Shown piece after piece: positions 8,124 to 18,759 of a DNA stretch of 53,382 bases. Under the pieces are notes generated by a model. That model did not search any database and was not told the DNA's origin. It saw nothing but the letters and a program-made list of their open reading frames with translations. Both the position numbers and the translations under genes were made by a program. The stretch spans positions 1-53,382 of the forward strand of contig CAMAYC010000020.1 of NCBI GenBank assembly GCA_945862125.1. The letters are read 5' to 3'. Each line of letters begins with the position of its first letter. The stretch's first letter is position 1. Source of the stretch: Reyranella massiliensis 521. Lineage in GTDB: Bacteria; Pseudomonadota; Alphaproteobacteria; Reyranellales; Reyranellaceae.

Positions 8124-8915
8124 TCAAACCGTCCGCCTCGTCAGCCACCCGGAAAAGATAAGTGCACAGGCCGCCACGATCACGATGATGGTGGCGAGTA
8201 CGTTGATCTGCGGGTCGACGCCCAGCCGCACGCTGGAATAGACGCGCATCGGCAGGGTCTGCGACTGCGCCCCGGACACGAACTGGGTCATGATCAGGTC
8301 GTCGAGCGAAAGCGTGAAGGCCAATAGCCAGCCCGAGCCGACCGCTGGGGCGATCAGCGGCAGGGTCACCGTCAGGAAGGTGACCCAGGGCGTGGCACCG
8401 AGGTCCATCGCCGCCTCCTCGAGCGAGCGGTCGAAGTCGGCGAGCCGCGCTTGCACCACGATGGCGACGAAGGCGATCGAGAAGGTGGTGTGGGCGATGG
8501 CGATCGTGAGAAAGCCGCGTCCCGGCCCGCCGAATAGCCGCTCGGCGCCGACGAACAGCAGCAGCATGGAGATGCCCATCACCACCTCGGGCATGACCAT
8601 GGGCGCGATCACCATCCCGCCAAACAGGCTGCGGCCACGGAACGATGCCGCGCGCGCCAGGGCATAGCCGGCAGCCAGGCCGATGAGGGTCGCCCCCGTG
8701 GCGCTCACGAAAGCGATGCGGAGCGACAGCCAGGCCGCCTGCAGCATCGCCTCGTTGGCCAGCAGCGTGCTCCACCACTTCGTGGAGAAGCCACCCCACA
8801 CCGTGACCAGGCGCGACTCGTTGAAGGAATAGATCATCACCAACGCGAGCGGCAGGTAGAGGAAGGCGTAGCCGAAGCCCAGCACCGCGAAGGCGAAGCG
8901 TGCGCGGCCGATCAT
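8124..8915 (-). CDS. potI: Polyamine ABC transporter permease (PotI-like)
   Basis: A 263-residue integral membrane protein with six predicted helices. The coupling-loop motif EEAAMDLGATPWVTFLTVTLPLIAP is the classical EAA signature of ABC importer permeases, and SFNESRLVTVWGGFSTKWW and MPEVVMGISMLLLF match PotC/PotI. The start at 8915 (MIGRARFAF) is chosen because it lies 13 bases after the potH stop; the longer open frame would overlap potH. It forms the inner-membrane channel with PotH. Confidence 0.88.
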   Translation of the reverse strand: MIGRARFAFAVLGFGYAFLYLPLALVMIYSFNESRLVTVWGGFSTKWWSTLLANEAMLQAAWLSLRIAFVSATGATLIGLAAGYALARAASFRGRSLFGGMVIAPMVMPEVVMGISMLLLFVGAERLFGGPGRGFLTIAIAHTTFSIAFVAIVVQARLADFDRSLEEAAMDLGATPWVTFLTVTLPLIAPAVGSGWLLAFTLSLDDLIMTQFVSGAQSQTLPMRVYSSVRLGVDPQINVLATIIVIVAACALIFSGWLTRRTV

Positions 8916-8928
8916 GACAGGCCCGGCA

Positions 8929-9765
8929 TCAGTGGCGTTCCAGGCTGCGCGCCTGATGGCGTTGGAACAGCATGATCGGGCCCACCAGCAGCACCAGCAG
9001 TGAGATCGCCACGGCGGAGGCGAGCGGCCAATCGGCATTGGTGAAAAATTCGTCCCACAGGACCTTGCCGATCATCAGCGTCCGGGTGCCGCCCAGCAGG
9101 TCGGGGATCACGAATTCGCCGACCGAGGGGATGAACACCAGCAGGCAGCCGGCAACAATGCCCGGCGCCGACAGCGGCAGGGTGATGGTGAGGAAGGCCT
9201 TGAATGGCGTGGCGCCGAGATCGGCCGCGGCCTCGAGCAGGCCGGCGTCGAGCTTCTCCAGGGTGGCGTAGAGCGGCAGCACCATGAAGGGAAGGTAGGC
9301 GTAGACGATGCCGAGAAGGATCGCCCATTCCGTGCCCAGGATCGTGCCGGGATCGGCGGCGATGCCGCTCCAGCGCAGGAACTGGTTCAGCAATCCGTTC
9401 TCGTCCAGCAAACCCATCCAGGCGTAGACCCGGATCAGGAACGAGGTCCAGAACGGCAGCACCACCAGCATCAACAGCAGCGGCCGGCGCTCGGGCGCGG
9501 CGCAGGCGATGGCATAGGCCATGGGGTAGCCCAGGAGGAGCGCGCCCAGTGTCGAGATGGCGGCGATGCGCAGTGAGGTGAACCACGCCGAGACGTAGAG
9601 ATCATCGGTGAACAGCAGCGCGAAATTTTTCAGGCTTGCGCCGAGTTCGACCGGCGGCACCGAGTCGGGCGAATTGGTGCCGAGCGCGATCGCCAGCACC
9701 AGCGCGAAGGGCAGCAGGAAGAAGATCCCGAGCCACACGAAGGGAAGCGCGATGACGAAGCGCAT
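8929..9765 (-). CDS. potH: Polyamine ABC transporter permease (PotH-like)
   Basis: A 278-residue permease with six predicted membrane helices, starting MRFVIALPFVWLGIFFLLPF. Family landmarks are LPFWTSFLIRVYAWMGLLDENG and the EAA loop LEAAADLGATPFKAFLTITLPLSAPG, followed by FIPSVGEFVIPDLLGG. These are characteristic of PotB/PotH. The start at 9765 leaves 4 bases after the potG stop; an in-frame ATG at 9819 would add 18 residues and overlap potG, so the shorter form is preferred with moderate confidence. It pairs with PotI as the channel of a spermidine/putrescine importer. Confidence 0.88.
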   Translation of the reverse strand: MRFVIALPFVWLGIFFLLPFALVLAIALGTNSPDSVPPVELGASLKNFALLFTDDLYVSAWFTSLRIAAISTLGALLLGYPMAYAIACAAPERRPLLLMLVVLPFWTSFLIRVYAWMGLLDENGLLNQFLRWSGIAADPGTILGTEWAILLGIVYAYLPFMVLPLYATLEKLDAGLLEAAADLGATPFKAFLTITLPLSAPGIVAGCLLVFIPSVGEFVIPDLLGGTRTLMIGKVLWDEFFTNADWPLASAVAISLLVLLVGPIMLFQRHQARSLERH

Positions 9766-9769
9766 GGCG

Positions 9770-10744
9770 CTAGCCGTCGAGCCGATGGCCGGCGTCGGCG
9801 GCCCAGCCGAGCCAGACAAGATCGCCCCGACGATGCGAGAGGTTGGGCGCGGTCGACACGATCATCACGGTGCCGTCGGTGGCGATTCTGTAAAGCGAGC
9901 GGTCTCCCTCGTAGGCGATGTCCACGATCTTGCCGGCGATCACATTTGCGAGGCCGGGGCGCTCGGTCGACAGAGTGATCTTTTCCGGCCGCAATGCTAG
10001 CCAGCCGCCCTCGATCTTGAGGATGTTGGCGATGCCGATGAAGTCGGCAACGAAGCGCGAGGCCGGCCGTTCGTAGACCTCGTGCGGCGTGCCGATCTGG
10101 ACGACACGGCCGGCCTGCATGACGGCCAGCCTGGAGGCCATCGACATCGCCTCTTCCTGGTCGTGGGTCACCATCACGAAGGTGAGGCCAAGCTGTTCCT
10201 GCAGGCGCACCAGCTCGAATCGCGTGCCCTCGCGCAGCTTGCGGTCGAGCGCCGCCAGCGGCTCGTCGAGCAGCAGCAGTTTTGGCCGCTTGACCAGCGC
10301 GCGCGCCAGCGCCACGCGCTGGCGCTGGCCGCCCGAGAGCTGCGCCGGCCGGCGCGTGGCGAAGTCGGAAAGCTTGACCTGGTCCAGGACCTCGGCGACC
10401 CGGGTCGCAGCCTCGACCTTGGCGACGCCCTCGCGGCGGAGGCCATAGCCCACGTTCTCCGCCACGTTCATGTGCGGGAAGAGGGCATAGGACTGAAACA
10501 TCATGTTGATCGGCCGCAGATGCGGCGGCACGCCGGTCATGTCGTGGCCGTCGATCAGCAGGCGGCCCGAATCGGGAGTCTCGAAGCCGGCCAGCAGCCG
10601 CAGCAGCGTGGTCTTGCCGCAACCCGATCCGCCCAGCAGCGCGAACAGCTCGCCGCGCGCGACGTCCAGATCGACCTTGTCGACGGCAGCGACGGCGCCG
10701 AAGCGCTTGGTCAGGCCTTCTATCCTGATGATGGGGTCGCTCAC
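9770..10744 (-). CDS. potG: Polyamine ABC transporter ATPase (PotG-like)
   Basis: A 324-residue ATPase starting at GTG 10744, whose first bases overlap the potF stop (GTGA). Walker A is GGSGCGKT at residues 38-45, the ABC signature is LSGGQRQRVALARALV, Walker B is LLLLDEPLAALD, and the switch histidine lies in MVTHDQEEAM. A C-terminal TOBE-type regulatory domain follows (IAGKIVDIAYEGDRSLYRI region), as in PotA/PotG. It powers import of the PotF ligand. The open frame continues more than 700 bases upstream antisense-free but this part is the out-of-frame shadow of potF. Confidence 0.9.
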   Translation of the reverse strand: MSDPIIRIEGLTKRFGAVAAVDKVDLDVARGELFALLGGSGCGKTTLLRLLAGFETPDSGRLLIDGHDMTGVPPHLRPINMMFQSYALFPHMNVAENVGYGLRREGVAKVEAATRVAEVLDQVKLSDFATRRPAQLSGGQRQRVALARALVKRPKLLLLDEPLAALDRKLREGTRFELVRLQEQLGLTFVMVTHDQEEAMSMASRLAVMQAGRVVQIGTPHEVYERPASRFVADFIGIANILKIEGGWLALRPEKITLSTERPGLANVIAGKIVDIAYEGDRSLYRIATDGTVMIVSTAPNLSHRRGDLVWLGWAADAGHRLDG

Positions 10745-11838
10745 CGGCCCGTCTTCACGGTGGTCCACAGCCGCGTGCGCTCGCGCGTCTGCTCGGGCGT
10801 CCCGGCGGTGATGGTGTAGAACTTGGCACGCACGTCTAGAGGCGGATAGATCAGCGGATTGCCGGAGATGTCTTTGGGCAGCAGCGCGAACGCCGCCTTG
10901 TTGCCGTTGGCATAGCCGGTGAGTTCGCTCGAGGCGGCGGCGACCTTGGGCTCGAGCAGGAAGTCGAGGAAGCGGAGCGCATTGGCCGGGTTCGGCGCGT
11001 CCTTCGGAATCGCCGCCACGTCGATCCAGAGCAGCGAGCCCTCCTTCGGAATGGCGTAAGCAATGTCGCGCTTGTCCTTGGCCTTGGCGGCACGATCGCG
11101 CGCCTGGAAGATGTCGCCGGAGAAACCGAAGGCGAGGCAGATATTCCCGCCGGCCAACGCATTGAGGTACTCCGACGAATGGAACTTGCGGATGAAGGGC
11201 CGTACCGCCTTCACCACGTCGGCGGCCCTGGCGAGATCGTCCGGCTTCTTGGAGTCGGGATCGAGGCCGAGATACTTGAGCGCCGCCGGCAGCACGTCGG
11301 TGGCGCTGTCGAGCACCATGACGCCGCAATCCTTGAACTTGGACACCACCGCCGGATCGAAGATCATGCGCAGAGAATCGACCGGCGCGTCGGGCATGCG
11401 CTTCTTGATCTCGTCCACGTTGTAGCCGATGCCCGTCGTGCCCCACATCCAGGGGATGCCATGGGTGTTGCCGGAATCGTACTTGGCCAGCGCCGCCAGG
11501 ATCTCCGGATCCAGATTGTTCCAGTTCTTCAGCTTCGTCCGGTCGAGGGGCAGGTAGAGGTTGGCCGCGAGCTGGCGCACGAAGAAGGGCGAGGCCGTGG
11601 GCACCACGACGTCGTAGCCCGATCTGCCGGTCCTGAGTTTGGCGTCGAGGATCTCATTGGAATCGTAGGTCGTGTAGTTGACCCTGGTGCCGGTGTCCTT
11701 CTCGAAGATCTTGAGCTGGTCCTCGGCGATGTAGTCGGACCAGTTGTAGACGTTGACGCTGCCGCCCTGAGCCCGCGCGACGTTGGGGGCCGCGATGGCG
11801 GCAAGGGCAAGCAGGGCAACGAGGGCAGACAGACGCAT
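10741..11838 (-). CDS. potF: Periplasmic putrescine-type binding protein (PotF-like)
   Basis: A 365-residue secreted solute-binding protein. A signal peptide MRLSALVALLALAAIAAPNVARAQ is cleaved after AQ-type residues. The mature start VNVYNWSDYIAEDQLKIFEKDTG has the Trp-Ser-Asp-Tyr ligand-pocket motif of PotF/PotD, and WMWGTTGIGYNVDEI is also diagnostic. It delivers putrescine or a related polyamine to PotGHI. The start at 11838 has a CGGAG sequence 8 bases upstream and gives a normal signal peptide. Only 16 bases separate it from the livF stop, so the pot genes look like the distal part of the liv operon. Confidence 0.9.
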   Translation of the reverse strand: MRLSALVALLALAAIAAPNVARAQGGSVNVYNWSDYIAEDQLKIFEKDTGTRVNYTTYDSNEILDAKLRTGRSGYDVVVPTASPFFVRQLAANLYLPLDRTKLKNWNNLDPEILAALAKYDSGNTHGIPWMWGTTGIGYNVDEIKKRMPDAPVDSLRMIFDPAVVSKFKDCGVMVLDSATDVLPAALKYLGLDPDSKKPDDLARAADVVKAVRPFIRKFHSSEYLNALAGGNICLAFGFSGDIFQARDRAAKAKDKRDIAYAIPKEGSLLWIDVAAIPKDAPNPANALRFLDFLLEPKVAAASSELTGYANGNKAAFALLPKDISGNPLIYPPLDVRAKFYTITAGTPEQTRERTRLWTTVKTGR

Positions 11839-11854
11839 CGGAAACTCCGCAGGA

Positions 11855-12556
11855 TCAGACGCCAAGATACCTGTGCTGCAATTCCTTGTCCCCGGCCAGG
11901 GCCGTGGATGAACCGGTCCAGACGACGCGGCCTTTCTCGACGATGTGGTGACGGTCGGCCAAGCCGATGAGCGCGCCCACATTCTTGTCGATCACCAGGA
12001 TCGCCTGGCCCTCGCGTTTCAGCCGTCCGAGACAGGACCAGATCTCCTGGCGGATCAGCGGCGCCAGCCCCTCGGTCGCCTCGTCGAGGATCAGCAGCTT
12101 GGGATTGGTCATCAGGGCGCGGCCGACCGCCAGCATCTGCTGCTCGCCGCCGGAGAGCTGGTTGCCCATGTTGCGCTGGCGTTCGGCCAGGCGCGGGAAG
12201 AACTCGAAGGCGCGTTCGATCGTCCAGGGATTGGCCCGGGCGCTGCGATTGGCGGCGGCGGCAAGAAGATTCTCGCGCACCGTGAGGTTGGGGAAGATCT
12301 GCCGTCCCTCGGGTACCAGGCCGAGGCCGAGGCGCGCGATGCGGAACGAGGCCATGTCGTCGACCCTGACACCGTCGAACTCCACGACGCCGCGGCGCGT
12401 TTCGACCAGACCCATGACCGCGTGAACGGTCGTGGTCTTGCCCATGCCGTTGCGGCCCATCAAGGTCACGACCTCGCCGGCATCGACGCTCAGCTCCATG
12501 CCGAACAGGGCCTGACTGGCGCCATAGAAGGCTTCGAGGTCGCGGACGCGCAGCAT
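11855..12556 (-). CDS. livF: Branched-chain-type ABC transporter ATPase (LivF-like)
   Basis: A 233-residue ATPase. Walker A is GRNGMGKT (34-41), the signature is LSGGEQQMLAVGRALM, Walker B is LLILDEATEGLAP and VIDKNVGALIGLADRHHIVEKG covers the H-loop position, where LivF proteins usually have a glutamine or histidine; here it is aspartate-lysine-asparagine. The ATG overlaps the livG stop by one base (TGATG). It works with LivG on the LivHM channel. Because the cassette sits behind bclA, aromatic acids are a plausible substrate in addition to amino acids. Confidence 0.9.
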   Translation of the reverse strand: MLRVRDLEAFYGASQALFGMELSVDAGEVVTLMGRNGMGKTTTVHAVMGLVETRRGVVEFDGVRVDDMASFRIARLGLGLVPEGRQIFPNLTVRENLLAAAANRSARANPWTIERAFEFFPRLAERQRNMGNQLSGGEQQMLAVGRALMTNPKLLILDEATEGLAPLIRQEIWSCLGRLKREGQAILVIDKNVGALIGLADRHHIVEKGRVVWTGSSTALAGDKELQHRYLGV

Positions 12557-13323
12557 CAGGCGACCTCCTCGCCGAGATAGGCCTGGCGGACCTCGGCGTT
12601 GGCGCGGATCGCGTCGGGCGTGCCGCTGGCAATGGCGCGGCCATAGACCAGCACGGTGATGCGGTCGGCGAGCTGGAATACGGCATCCATGTCGTGCTCG
12701 ATCAGGAGTATGGCGCGCTTGGACTTGAGCGCGCGCAGGAAGCCGATCATGTGCTGCGACTCCTCAGCCCCCATGCCGGCCATCGGTTCGTCGAGCAGCA
12801 GCAGTTTTGGATCGCCCGCCAGGGCCATCGCAATCTCGAGCTGGCGCTGCTCGCCGTGGCTGAGGGCGGCGGCCAGCGTATCGGCGCGCGCGCCCAGCCC
12901 CACCGCTTCGAGGCCAAGCCGGGCGGGGCCGCGCAGGCGTTCGTCGCGACGTGCATCGGCCAGGAACCGGAACGAGTGGCCGGCGTGCGCCTGGACCGCC
13001 AAAGCCACATTCTCCAGCGCGGTGAACTCGCGCAGCACCGACGTGATCTGGAACGAACGCGCCAGACCCAGGCGGACGCGGGCATGGGTTGGCAGGCGCG
13101 TCACGTCGCGGCCGGCGAAGTGGATGGTGCCGGCATCGGGCGCCAGGCTGCCGGTAAGCTGGCTGACCAGCGTTGTCTTGCCGGCACCGTTGGGGCCGAT
13201 CAGGGCATGGATCTCGCCCGGCCGGACGTCGATCGAGACCGCGTCGGTGGCGACCAGCCCGCCGAAGCGCTTGACCAGCCCCCTGGTTTCCAAGAGGGCC
13301 GTGCGAAGGAGCGGTTCAGCCAT
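12556..13323 (-). CDS. livG: Branched-chain-type ABC transporter ATPase (LivG-like)
   Basis: A 255-residue ATPase with Walker A GPNGAGKTT (43-51), the Q-loop region RSFQITSVLREFTALENVALAVQ, the signature LSHGEQRQLEIAMALA, Walker B LLLLDEPMAGM and the switch histidine in LLIEHDMDAVF. The signature has His in place of the usual second Gly, which is common in LivG. The start at 13323 (MAEPLLRTALLETRG) overlaps the livM stop by 8 bases. It is one of the two motor subunits of the liv cassette. Confidence 0.9.
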   Translation of the reverse strand: MAEPLLRTALLETRGLVKRFGGLVATDAVSIDVRPGEIHALIGPNGAGKTTLVSQLTGSLAPDAGTIHFAGRDVTRLPTHARVRLGLARSFQITSVLREFTALENVALAVQAHAGHSFRFLADARRDERLRGPARLGLEAVGLGARADTLAAALSHGEQRQLEIAMALAGDPKLLLLDEPMAGMGAEESQHMIGFLRALKSKRAILLIEHDMDAVFQLADRITVLVYGRAIASGTPDAIRANAEVRQAYLGEEVA

Positions 13324-14284
13324 GGCGGCGTCCCAGCAATGAATCGATGCCGCCCTTCGCATAGAGCGCGATCAAGATGAGCATCGGGCCGAACACGATC
13401 TGCCAATATTCGCCCCAGCCCTTGCGGCCGAGATCGAGCAACGGCTTCAGCGACTCCTCCAGCACGAAGAAGGCGATGGTGCCGTAGAGCGGGCCGAACA
13501 GCGTGCCCATGCCACCCAGCACCACGATGACGATGAGGTCACCCGACTTCACCCACGACATCATGGCAGGCGAGACATAGGCGCCCTCATTGGCGAGCAG
13601 GATGCCGGCCAGGCCGCCGAAAGCGCCGGAGAGGATGAAGGCGGCGAGACGGTAACGGAACACCGGGAAGCCCAGAGCCATCATGCGCTGGTCGTTCGAC
13701 TTCGCCCCGCGCAGCACGAAGCCGAAGCGCGAGTTGGCGAAGCGGCTGCAGAACCACAGAGTGCCGAGCAGGAGCACGAAGCAGAGCCAGTAGAACGAGG
13801 CCTTGTCGCGCAAATCGATCAGGCCGGGGAAGCGGCTGCGGCTGATGTTGAGCCCGTCGTCGGCACCATAGGCCTCCAGTCCTGCGCTCACGTAGAAGAC
13901 GAGCTGGGCAAACGCGAGCGTGATCATGATGAAGTAGAGGCCGCGGGTCCGGAGGGACAACGCGCCCACCAGTGCCGCCCACAGCACCGAGGCGGCGATG
14001 GCGACGGGCCATTGCAGCCAGCCACTCTGCAGGCCATTGGCCGACAGGATGCCGACGGCATAACCGCCGATGCCGAAGAACACGGCATGGCCGAAGCTCA
14101 CCAGCCCGCCATAGCCCAGGATCATGTTGAGGCTGACGGCCGCGATCGACCAGATGACGATGCGTGTGCCGATTGACAGCAGATAGCGCTGGTCGAAGGC
14201 CTGCGTCAGCAGCGGCAGCACCGCCAGCACCAACAGGAGCACGACCGTGATCAGGCCGCGCGGTGTGCGGAGCGCGGCGATCAT
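13316..14284 (-). CDS. livM: Branched-chain-type ABC transporter permease (LivM-like)
   Basis: A 322-residue integral membrane protein. SLNMILGYGGLVSFGHAVFFGIGGYAVGIL is the LivM hallmark, with LRTRGLYFIMITLAFAQLVFYV and VVLGGMGTLFGPLYG further on. About nine membrane helices are predicted. Its ATG at 14284 overlaps the livH stop by 4 bases (ATGA). It forms the heterodimeric channel with LivH. Confidence 0.9.
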   Translation of the reverse strand: MIAALRTPRGLITVVLLLVLAVLPLLTQAFDQRYLLSIGTRIVIWSIAAVSLNMILGYGGLVSFGHAVFFGIGGYAVGILSANGLQSGWLQWPVAIAASVLWAALVGALSLRTRGLYFIMITLAFAQLVFYVSAGLEAYGADDGLNISRSRFPGLIDLRDKASFYWLCFVLLLGTLWFCSRFANSRFGFVLRGAKSNDQRMMALGFPVFRYRLAAFILSGAFGGLAGILLANEGAYVSPAMMSWVKSGDLIVIVVLGGMGTLFGPLYGTIAFFVLEESLKPLLDLGRKGWGEYWQIVFGPMLILIALYAKGGIDSLLGRRHG

Positions 14285-15195
14285 GTCCTTTGCCCGAAGA
14301 GTCCGGTCGGACGCCATACCAGGACACCGGCCATCAGCACATAGACCAGCACCTGCGAGATCGCGGGCGCTGCACTTGAGGCCGCGGCGGAACTCATGAA
14401 GGTCTTCAGGAAATCAGGCAGGAAGGCGCGGCCGACGATGTCGATCTGCCCCACCACCATGGCGGCCACGAACGCGCCCTTGATCGAGCCGATGCCGCCG
14501 ATGACGATGATGACGAAGGCTAGGATCAGGATGTCGTCGCCCATGCCGATCTTAACCGAGCTGATGGGCGCCGCCATCAGGCCGGCGAGTCCGGCGAAGA
14601 CGGCGCCGAGGCCAAACACCAGGCTGAACAGCAGCTCGATGTTGACGCCCAGCGCGCCGATCATGCGCCGGTTGGAGGCGCCGGCGCGGATGAGCATGCC
14701 AAGCCGCGTGCGCGCCACCAGCCAGGCGAGGAGGAGGGCCACCAGGGCCCCGACTACGATGATCGCGAAGCGGTAGGCGGGGTAGAGCACGCCGGGCAGG
14801 ATCTCCACGGTGTGGGCGAGGAACGCCGGCACCGCGATGCTCTTGCCGGCCGGCCCCCAGACGGCGCGCACCAGTTCATTGAAGAACAGGATCAGGCCGA
14901 AGGTCGCCAGCACCTGGTCGAGATGGTCGCGGGCATAGAGCCGCCGCATCACCACGGCCTCGACCGCGACACCGAGCAAGAACGTGGCGGGCAGCGCCAG
15001 CAGCGCGCCGAGGACGAAGGAGTCGGTGAGCCCGATCAGGGTCCAGGCGAGATAGGCGCCCATCATGTAGAGCGACCCGTGCGCCAGGTTCACGAGGTCC
15101 ATGATGCCGAAGGTGAGCGTGAGGCCGGCGGCGAGCAGGAACATCAGCAGGCCGAGCTGCACGCCGTTCAGCATCTGGATCAACAGATAGTCCAT
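14281..15195 (-). CDS. livH: Branched-chain-type ABC transporter permease (LivH-like)
   Basis: A 304-residue membrane protein beginning MDYLLIQMLNGVQLGLLMFLLAAGLTLTFG, then DLVNLAHGSLYMMGAYLAW, RTRLGMLIRAGASNRRMIGALGVN and VIVIGGIGSIKGAFVAAMVVGQ, all typical of LivH. The start at 15195 has GGGGAG 6 bases upstream. An 11-bp hairpin lies in the 64-base gap between livK and this gene and may lower expression of the membrane parts relative to the binding protein. Confidence 0.9.
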   Translation of the reverse strand: MDYLLIQMLNGVQLGLLMFLLAAGLTLTFGIMDLVNLAHGSLYMMGAYLAWTLIGLTDSFVLGALLALPATFLLGVAVEAVVMRRLYARDHLDQVLATFGLILFFNELVRAVWGPAGKSIAVPAFLAHTVEILPGVLYPAYRFAIIVVGALVALLLAWLVARTRLGMLIRAGASNRRMIGALGVNIELLFSLVFGLGAVFAGLAGLMAAPISSVKIGMGDDILILAFVIIVIGGIGSIKGAFVAAMVVGQIDIVGRAFLPDFLKTFMSSAAASSAAPAISQVLVYVLMAGVLVWRPTGLFGQRT

Positions 15196-15212
15196 CACTC
15201 CCCGCAAACGAA

Positions 15213-15238
15213 ACGGGAGCGCGTTGCCGCGCTCCCGT
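15213..15238. terminator. Hairpin between livK and livH
   Basis: ACGGGAGCGCG at 15213-15223 pairs perfectly with 15228-15238 around a 4-base loop. There is no T-run on the minus strand after it, so it may act as an mRNA-stability or partial-attenuation hairpin rather than a full terminator. Such hairpins after binding-protein genes commonly allow more binding protein than permease. Confidence 0.6.
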
Positions 15239-15259
15239 CGTTGACTGGCCCCGCCGGCC

Positions 15260-16447
15260 TCACTTCATCGGACACTTTTCGTAGTACGGATCCTTGGCGT
15301 CCTTCACCGCCGTGGCGATGGTCTTCACCGTCATCATGCCGCCCGCATCCTTGACCGCTTCCTGGATATAGAAATTCTGGATCGGGAATTGATTGGTGTT
15401 GAACTTGAAGTCGCCACGCAGCGACTTGAAGTTGGCCTTCTTGAGCTCGGCGCGGACCTTGTTCTTGTCCGAGAGGTCGCCCTTCAGTGCATCGGCCGCA
15501 GAGGCCATCAGCATGATCGCATCGTAGCTCTGTGCGCCGTAGTAGGACGGGTACACGTTGTACTTCTTCTTGAAGTCGGCGACGTAGCGCTTGTTCTGCT
15601 CGTTCGGCAGGTCGTTCACCCATTCCTGGGCGCCCAAGGTGCCGAGCGCGAGATCACCCTGCTGCGGCAGCGTGATCGCGTCGATCGAGAACACCTGGTA
15701 GAGCGGCACGGTCTTGTTGAGGCCGGCCTGCGCCCATTGCTTCACGAACTGAACGCCGTGCGCGCCGGGATAGAAGATGAAAATACCGTCGGGCTTGGCA
15801 GCGGCGATCTTGGCGAGTTCGGCCGAGAAGTCGATCTGGTCGGGCCACTTGGTGAAGTCCTCGTTCACGATCGTGCCCTTGTAGGTGCGCTTGACGCCGG
15901 CCAGCATATCCTTGCCGGCGGCGTAGTTGGGACCCACCAGGTAGAGGCTCTTGACGCCCTTGGCGTTGAGGTATTCGCCCATCGCCATCGGCGTCTGGTC
16001 GTTATTCCAAGAGGTCGAGAAGAAGTTCTTGTTGCAGAGCTCGCCCGCGATCTGCGACGGGCCGGCGTTGGCGGAGATCAGGATGGTGTCGCCCTCGTCG
16101 GTCACGGTCTTGAGGGAGGCCAGAAGCACGTTCGACCAGATGTAGCCCGCGATAAAGTTCACCTTGTCCTGCAGCACGAGCTTCTCGGAGCGCGCCTTGC
16201 CGACGTCGGGCTTGAAGGTGTCGTCCTCGTAGATGATCTCGAACGGCTTGCCGCCCATCTTGCCGCCGAGATGCTCCTTGGCGAGTTCGACCGAGCGGCG
16301 CATGTCCTCGCCGATCGCGGCCTGCGGGCCGGAGAAGGTGCTGACGAAGCCGACCTTGATCGGGCTTTGTGCCATGGCGGGCAGGCTGCCCATCCCCATG
16401 GTGGCGAGCGCCGCTATTGCTGCGGGTCCAAACAATTTGCTTTTCAT
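15260..16447 (-). CDS. livK: Branched-chain-type periplasmic binding protein (LivK-like)
   Basis: A 395-residue exported solute-binding protein. MKSKLFGPAAIAALATMGMGSLPAMAQ is a signal peptide, and SPIKVGFVSTFSGPQAAIGEDMRRSVELA starts a type I periplasmic-binding fold. The protein is of the aromatic/branched-chain amide-binding family; VGPNYAAGKDMLAGVKRTYKG is the inter-domain region. The start at 16447 has AGGGAG upstream and fits the signal peptide; the frame is open further but without signal features. It lies 64 bases downstream of the GNAT gene and is followed by livHMGF. In known box clusters a liv-type system next to benzoate-CoA ligase is considered an aromatic-acid importer, so benzoate is a candidate ligand. 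Confidence 0.88.
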   Translation of the reverse strand: MKSKLFGPAAIAALATMGMGSLPAMAQSPIKVGFVSTFSGPQAAIGEDMRRSVELAKEHLGGKMGGKPFEIIYEDDTFKPDVGKARSEKLVLQDKVNFIAGYIWSNVLLASLKTVTDEGDTILISANAGPSQIAGELCNKNFFSTSWNNDQTPMAMGEYLNAKGVKSLYLVGPNYAAGKDMLAGVKRTYKGTIVNEDFTKWPDQIDFSAELAKIAAAKPDGIFIFYPGAHGVQFVKQWAQAGLNKTVPLYQVFSIDAITLPQQGDLALGTLGAQEWVNDLPNEQNKRYVADFKKKYNVYPSYYGAQSYDAIMLMASAADALKGDLSDKNKVRAELKKANFKSLRGDFKFNTNQFPIQNFYIQEAVKDAGGMMTVKTIATAVKDAKDPYYEKCPMK

Positions 16448-16511
16448 GGGCCGAAAACTCCCTGTTTCCCTTGGCGCTATAGAAGCCGAAAACCTCGCCT
16501 GCAACAACGGC

Positions 16512-17140
16512 TTATTGCCCTTCGCACCCCATCCAGAGCGTTCGTCCCAAGGCGGGCGCTTCGAGGGTGAGCGCCTCGAATCCACGTGCTCGCCAGAACC
16601 GGATCGCGCGTTCATTGGCGCGATTGACGCCGACATGCATTGACCGCGCGCCCCGGCCATCAGCTGCCTGGCGCCAGGCATTGAGCAGCGTCGATCCGAT
16701 TCCGCGCCGCTGCAGGCGTGGCAGGAGGTTCATGTGCAGATGCGCGGGAAATCTTGCCGTGACCTCAGCCGGCGTCGATACCGGATGGTGGATCATGAAA
16801 GCCCGCCGCTGGTCCGAGGTCTGCATCTCCGGCGGCACATCGGAAGGGTCTGGATATCGAGAGCGCAGCGGCGGCCACCAGTCCCGCTCGAGCCTGTGCT
16901 CCCAGGCCTCGGTGTCGGTCGCGCCGGCCACGAACCCCGCGACGCCGTCGCCGTCTTCGACGACCAGCACCAGGTTCGGCTCGAACTGCGCATAGGGCGC
17001 GATGTAGATGTGCCCCATCAGTTGTGGATCGACGTAGAGGTACGAGGCGTCGCTGCCGGCGAGACCCGTCGCCAGGGAGATCGCATAGCAGGCCTCGATA
17101 TCGGCCGCTTCGAAACGGCGAATATCGATCGCGCGATCCA

Positions 17141-17141
<1 letters not shown>
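16512..17141 (-). CDS. GNAT-family N-acetyltransferase
   Basis: A 209-residue acetyltransferase. The acetyl-CoA pyrophosphate-binding motif is in LLPRLQRRGIGSTLLNAW, preceded by the HLHMNLLP strand, and VNRANERAIRFWRARGFEAL is the usual C-terminal GNAT segment. The substrate is unknown. Its start shares one base with the bclA stop (TAATG), so it is co-translated with the ligase, and livK follows 64 bases later. A role in acetylating the ligase, as Pat-type enzymes do to acyl-CoA synthetases, is possible from context only. Confidence 0.83.
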
Positions 17142-18691
<1,550 letters not shown>

Positions 18692-18759
18692 GACGGGACC
18701 CGGAATGATTTTTCAGTGCTCTCCTGTAGCCCAAGCCGGCGCCCAAGGGGAGCTTGTCC

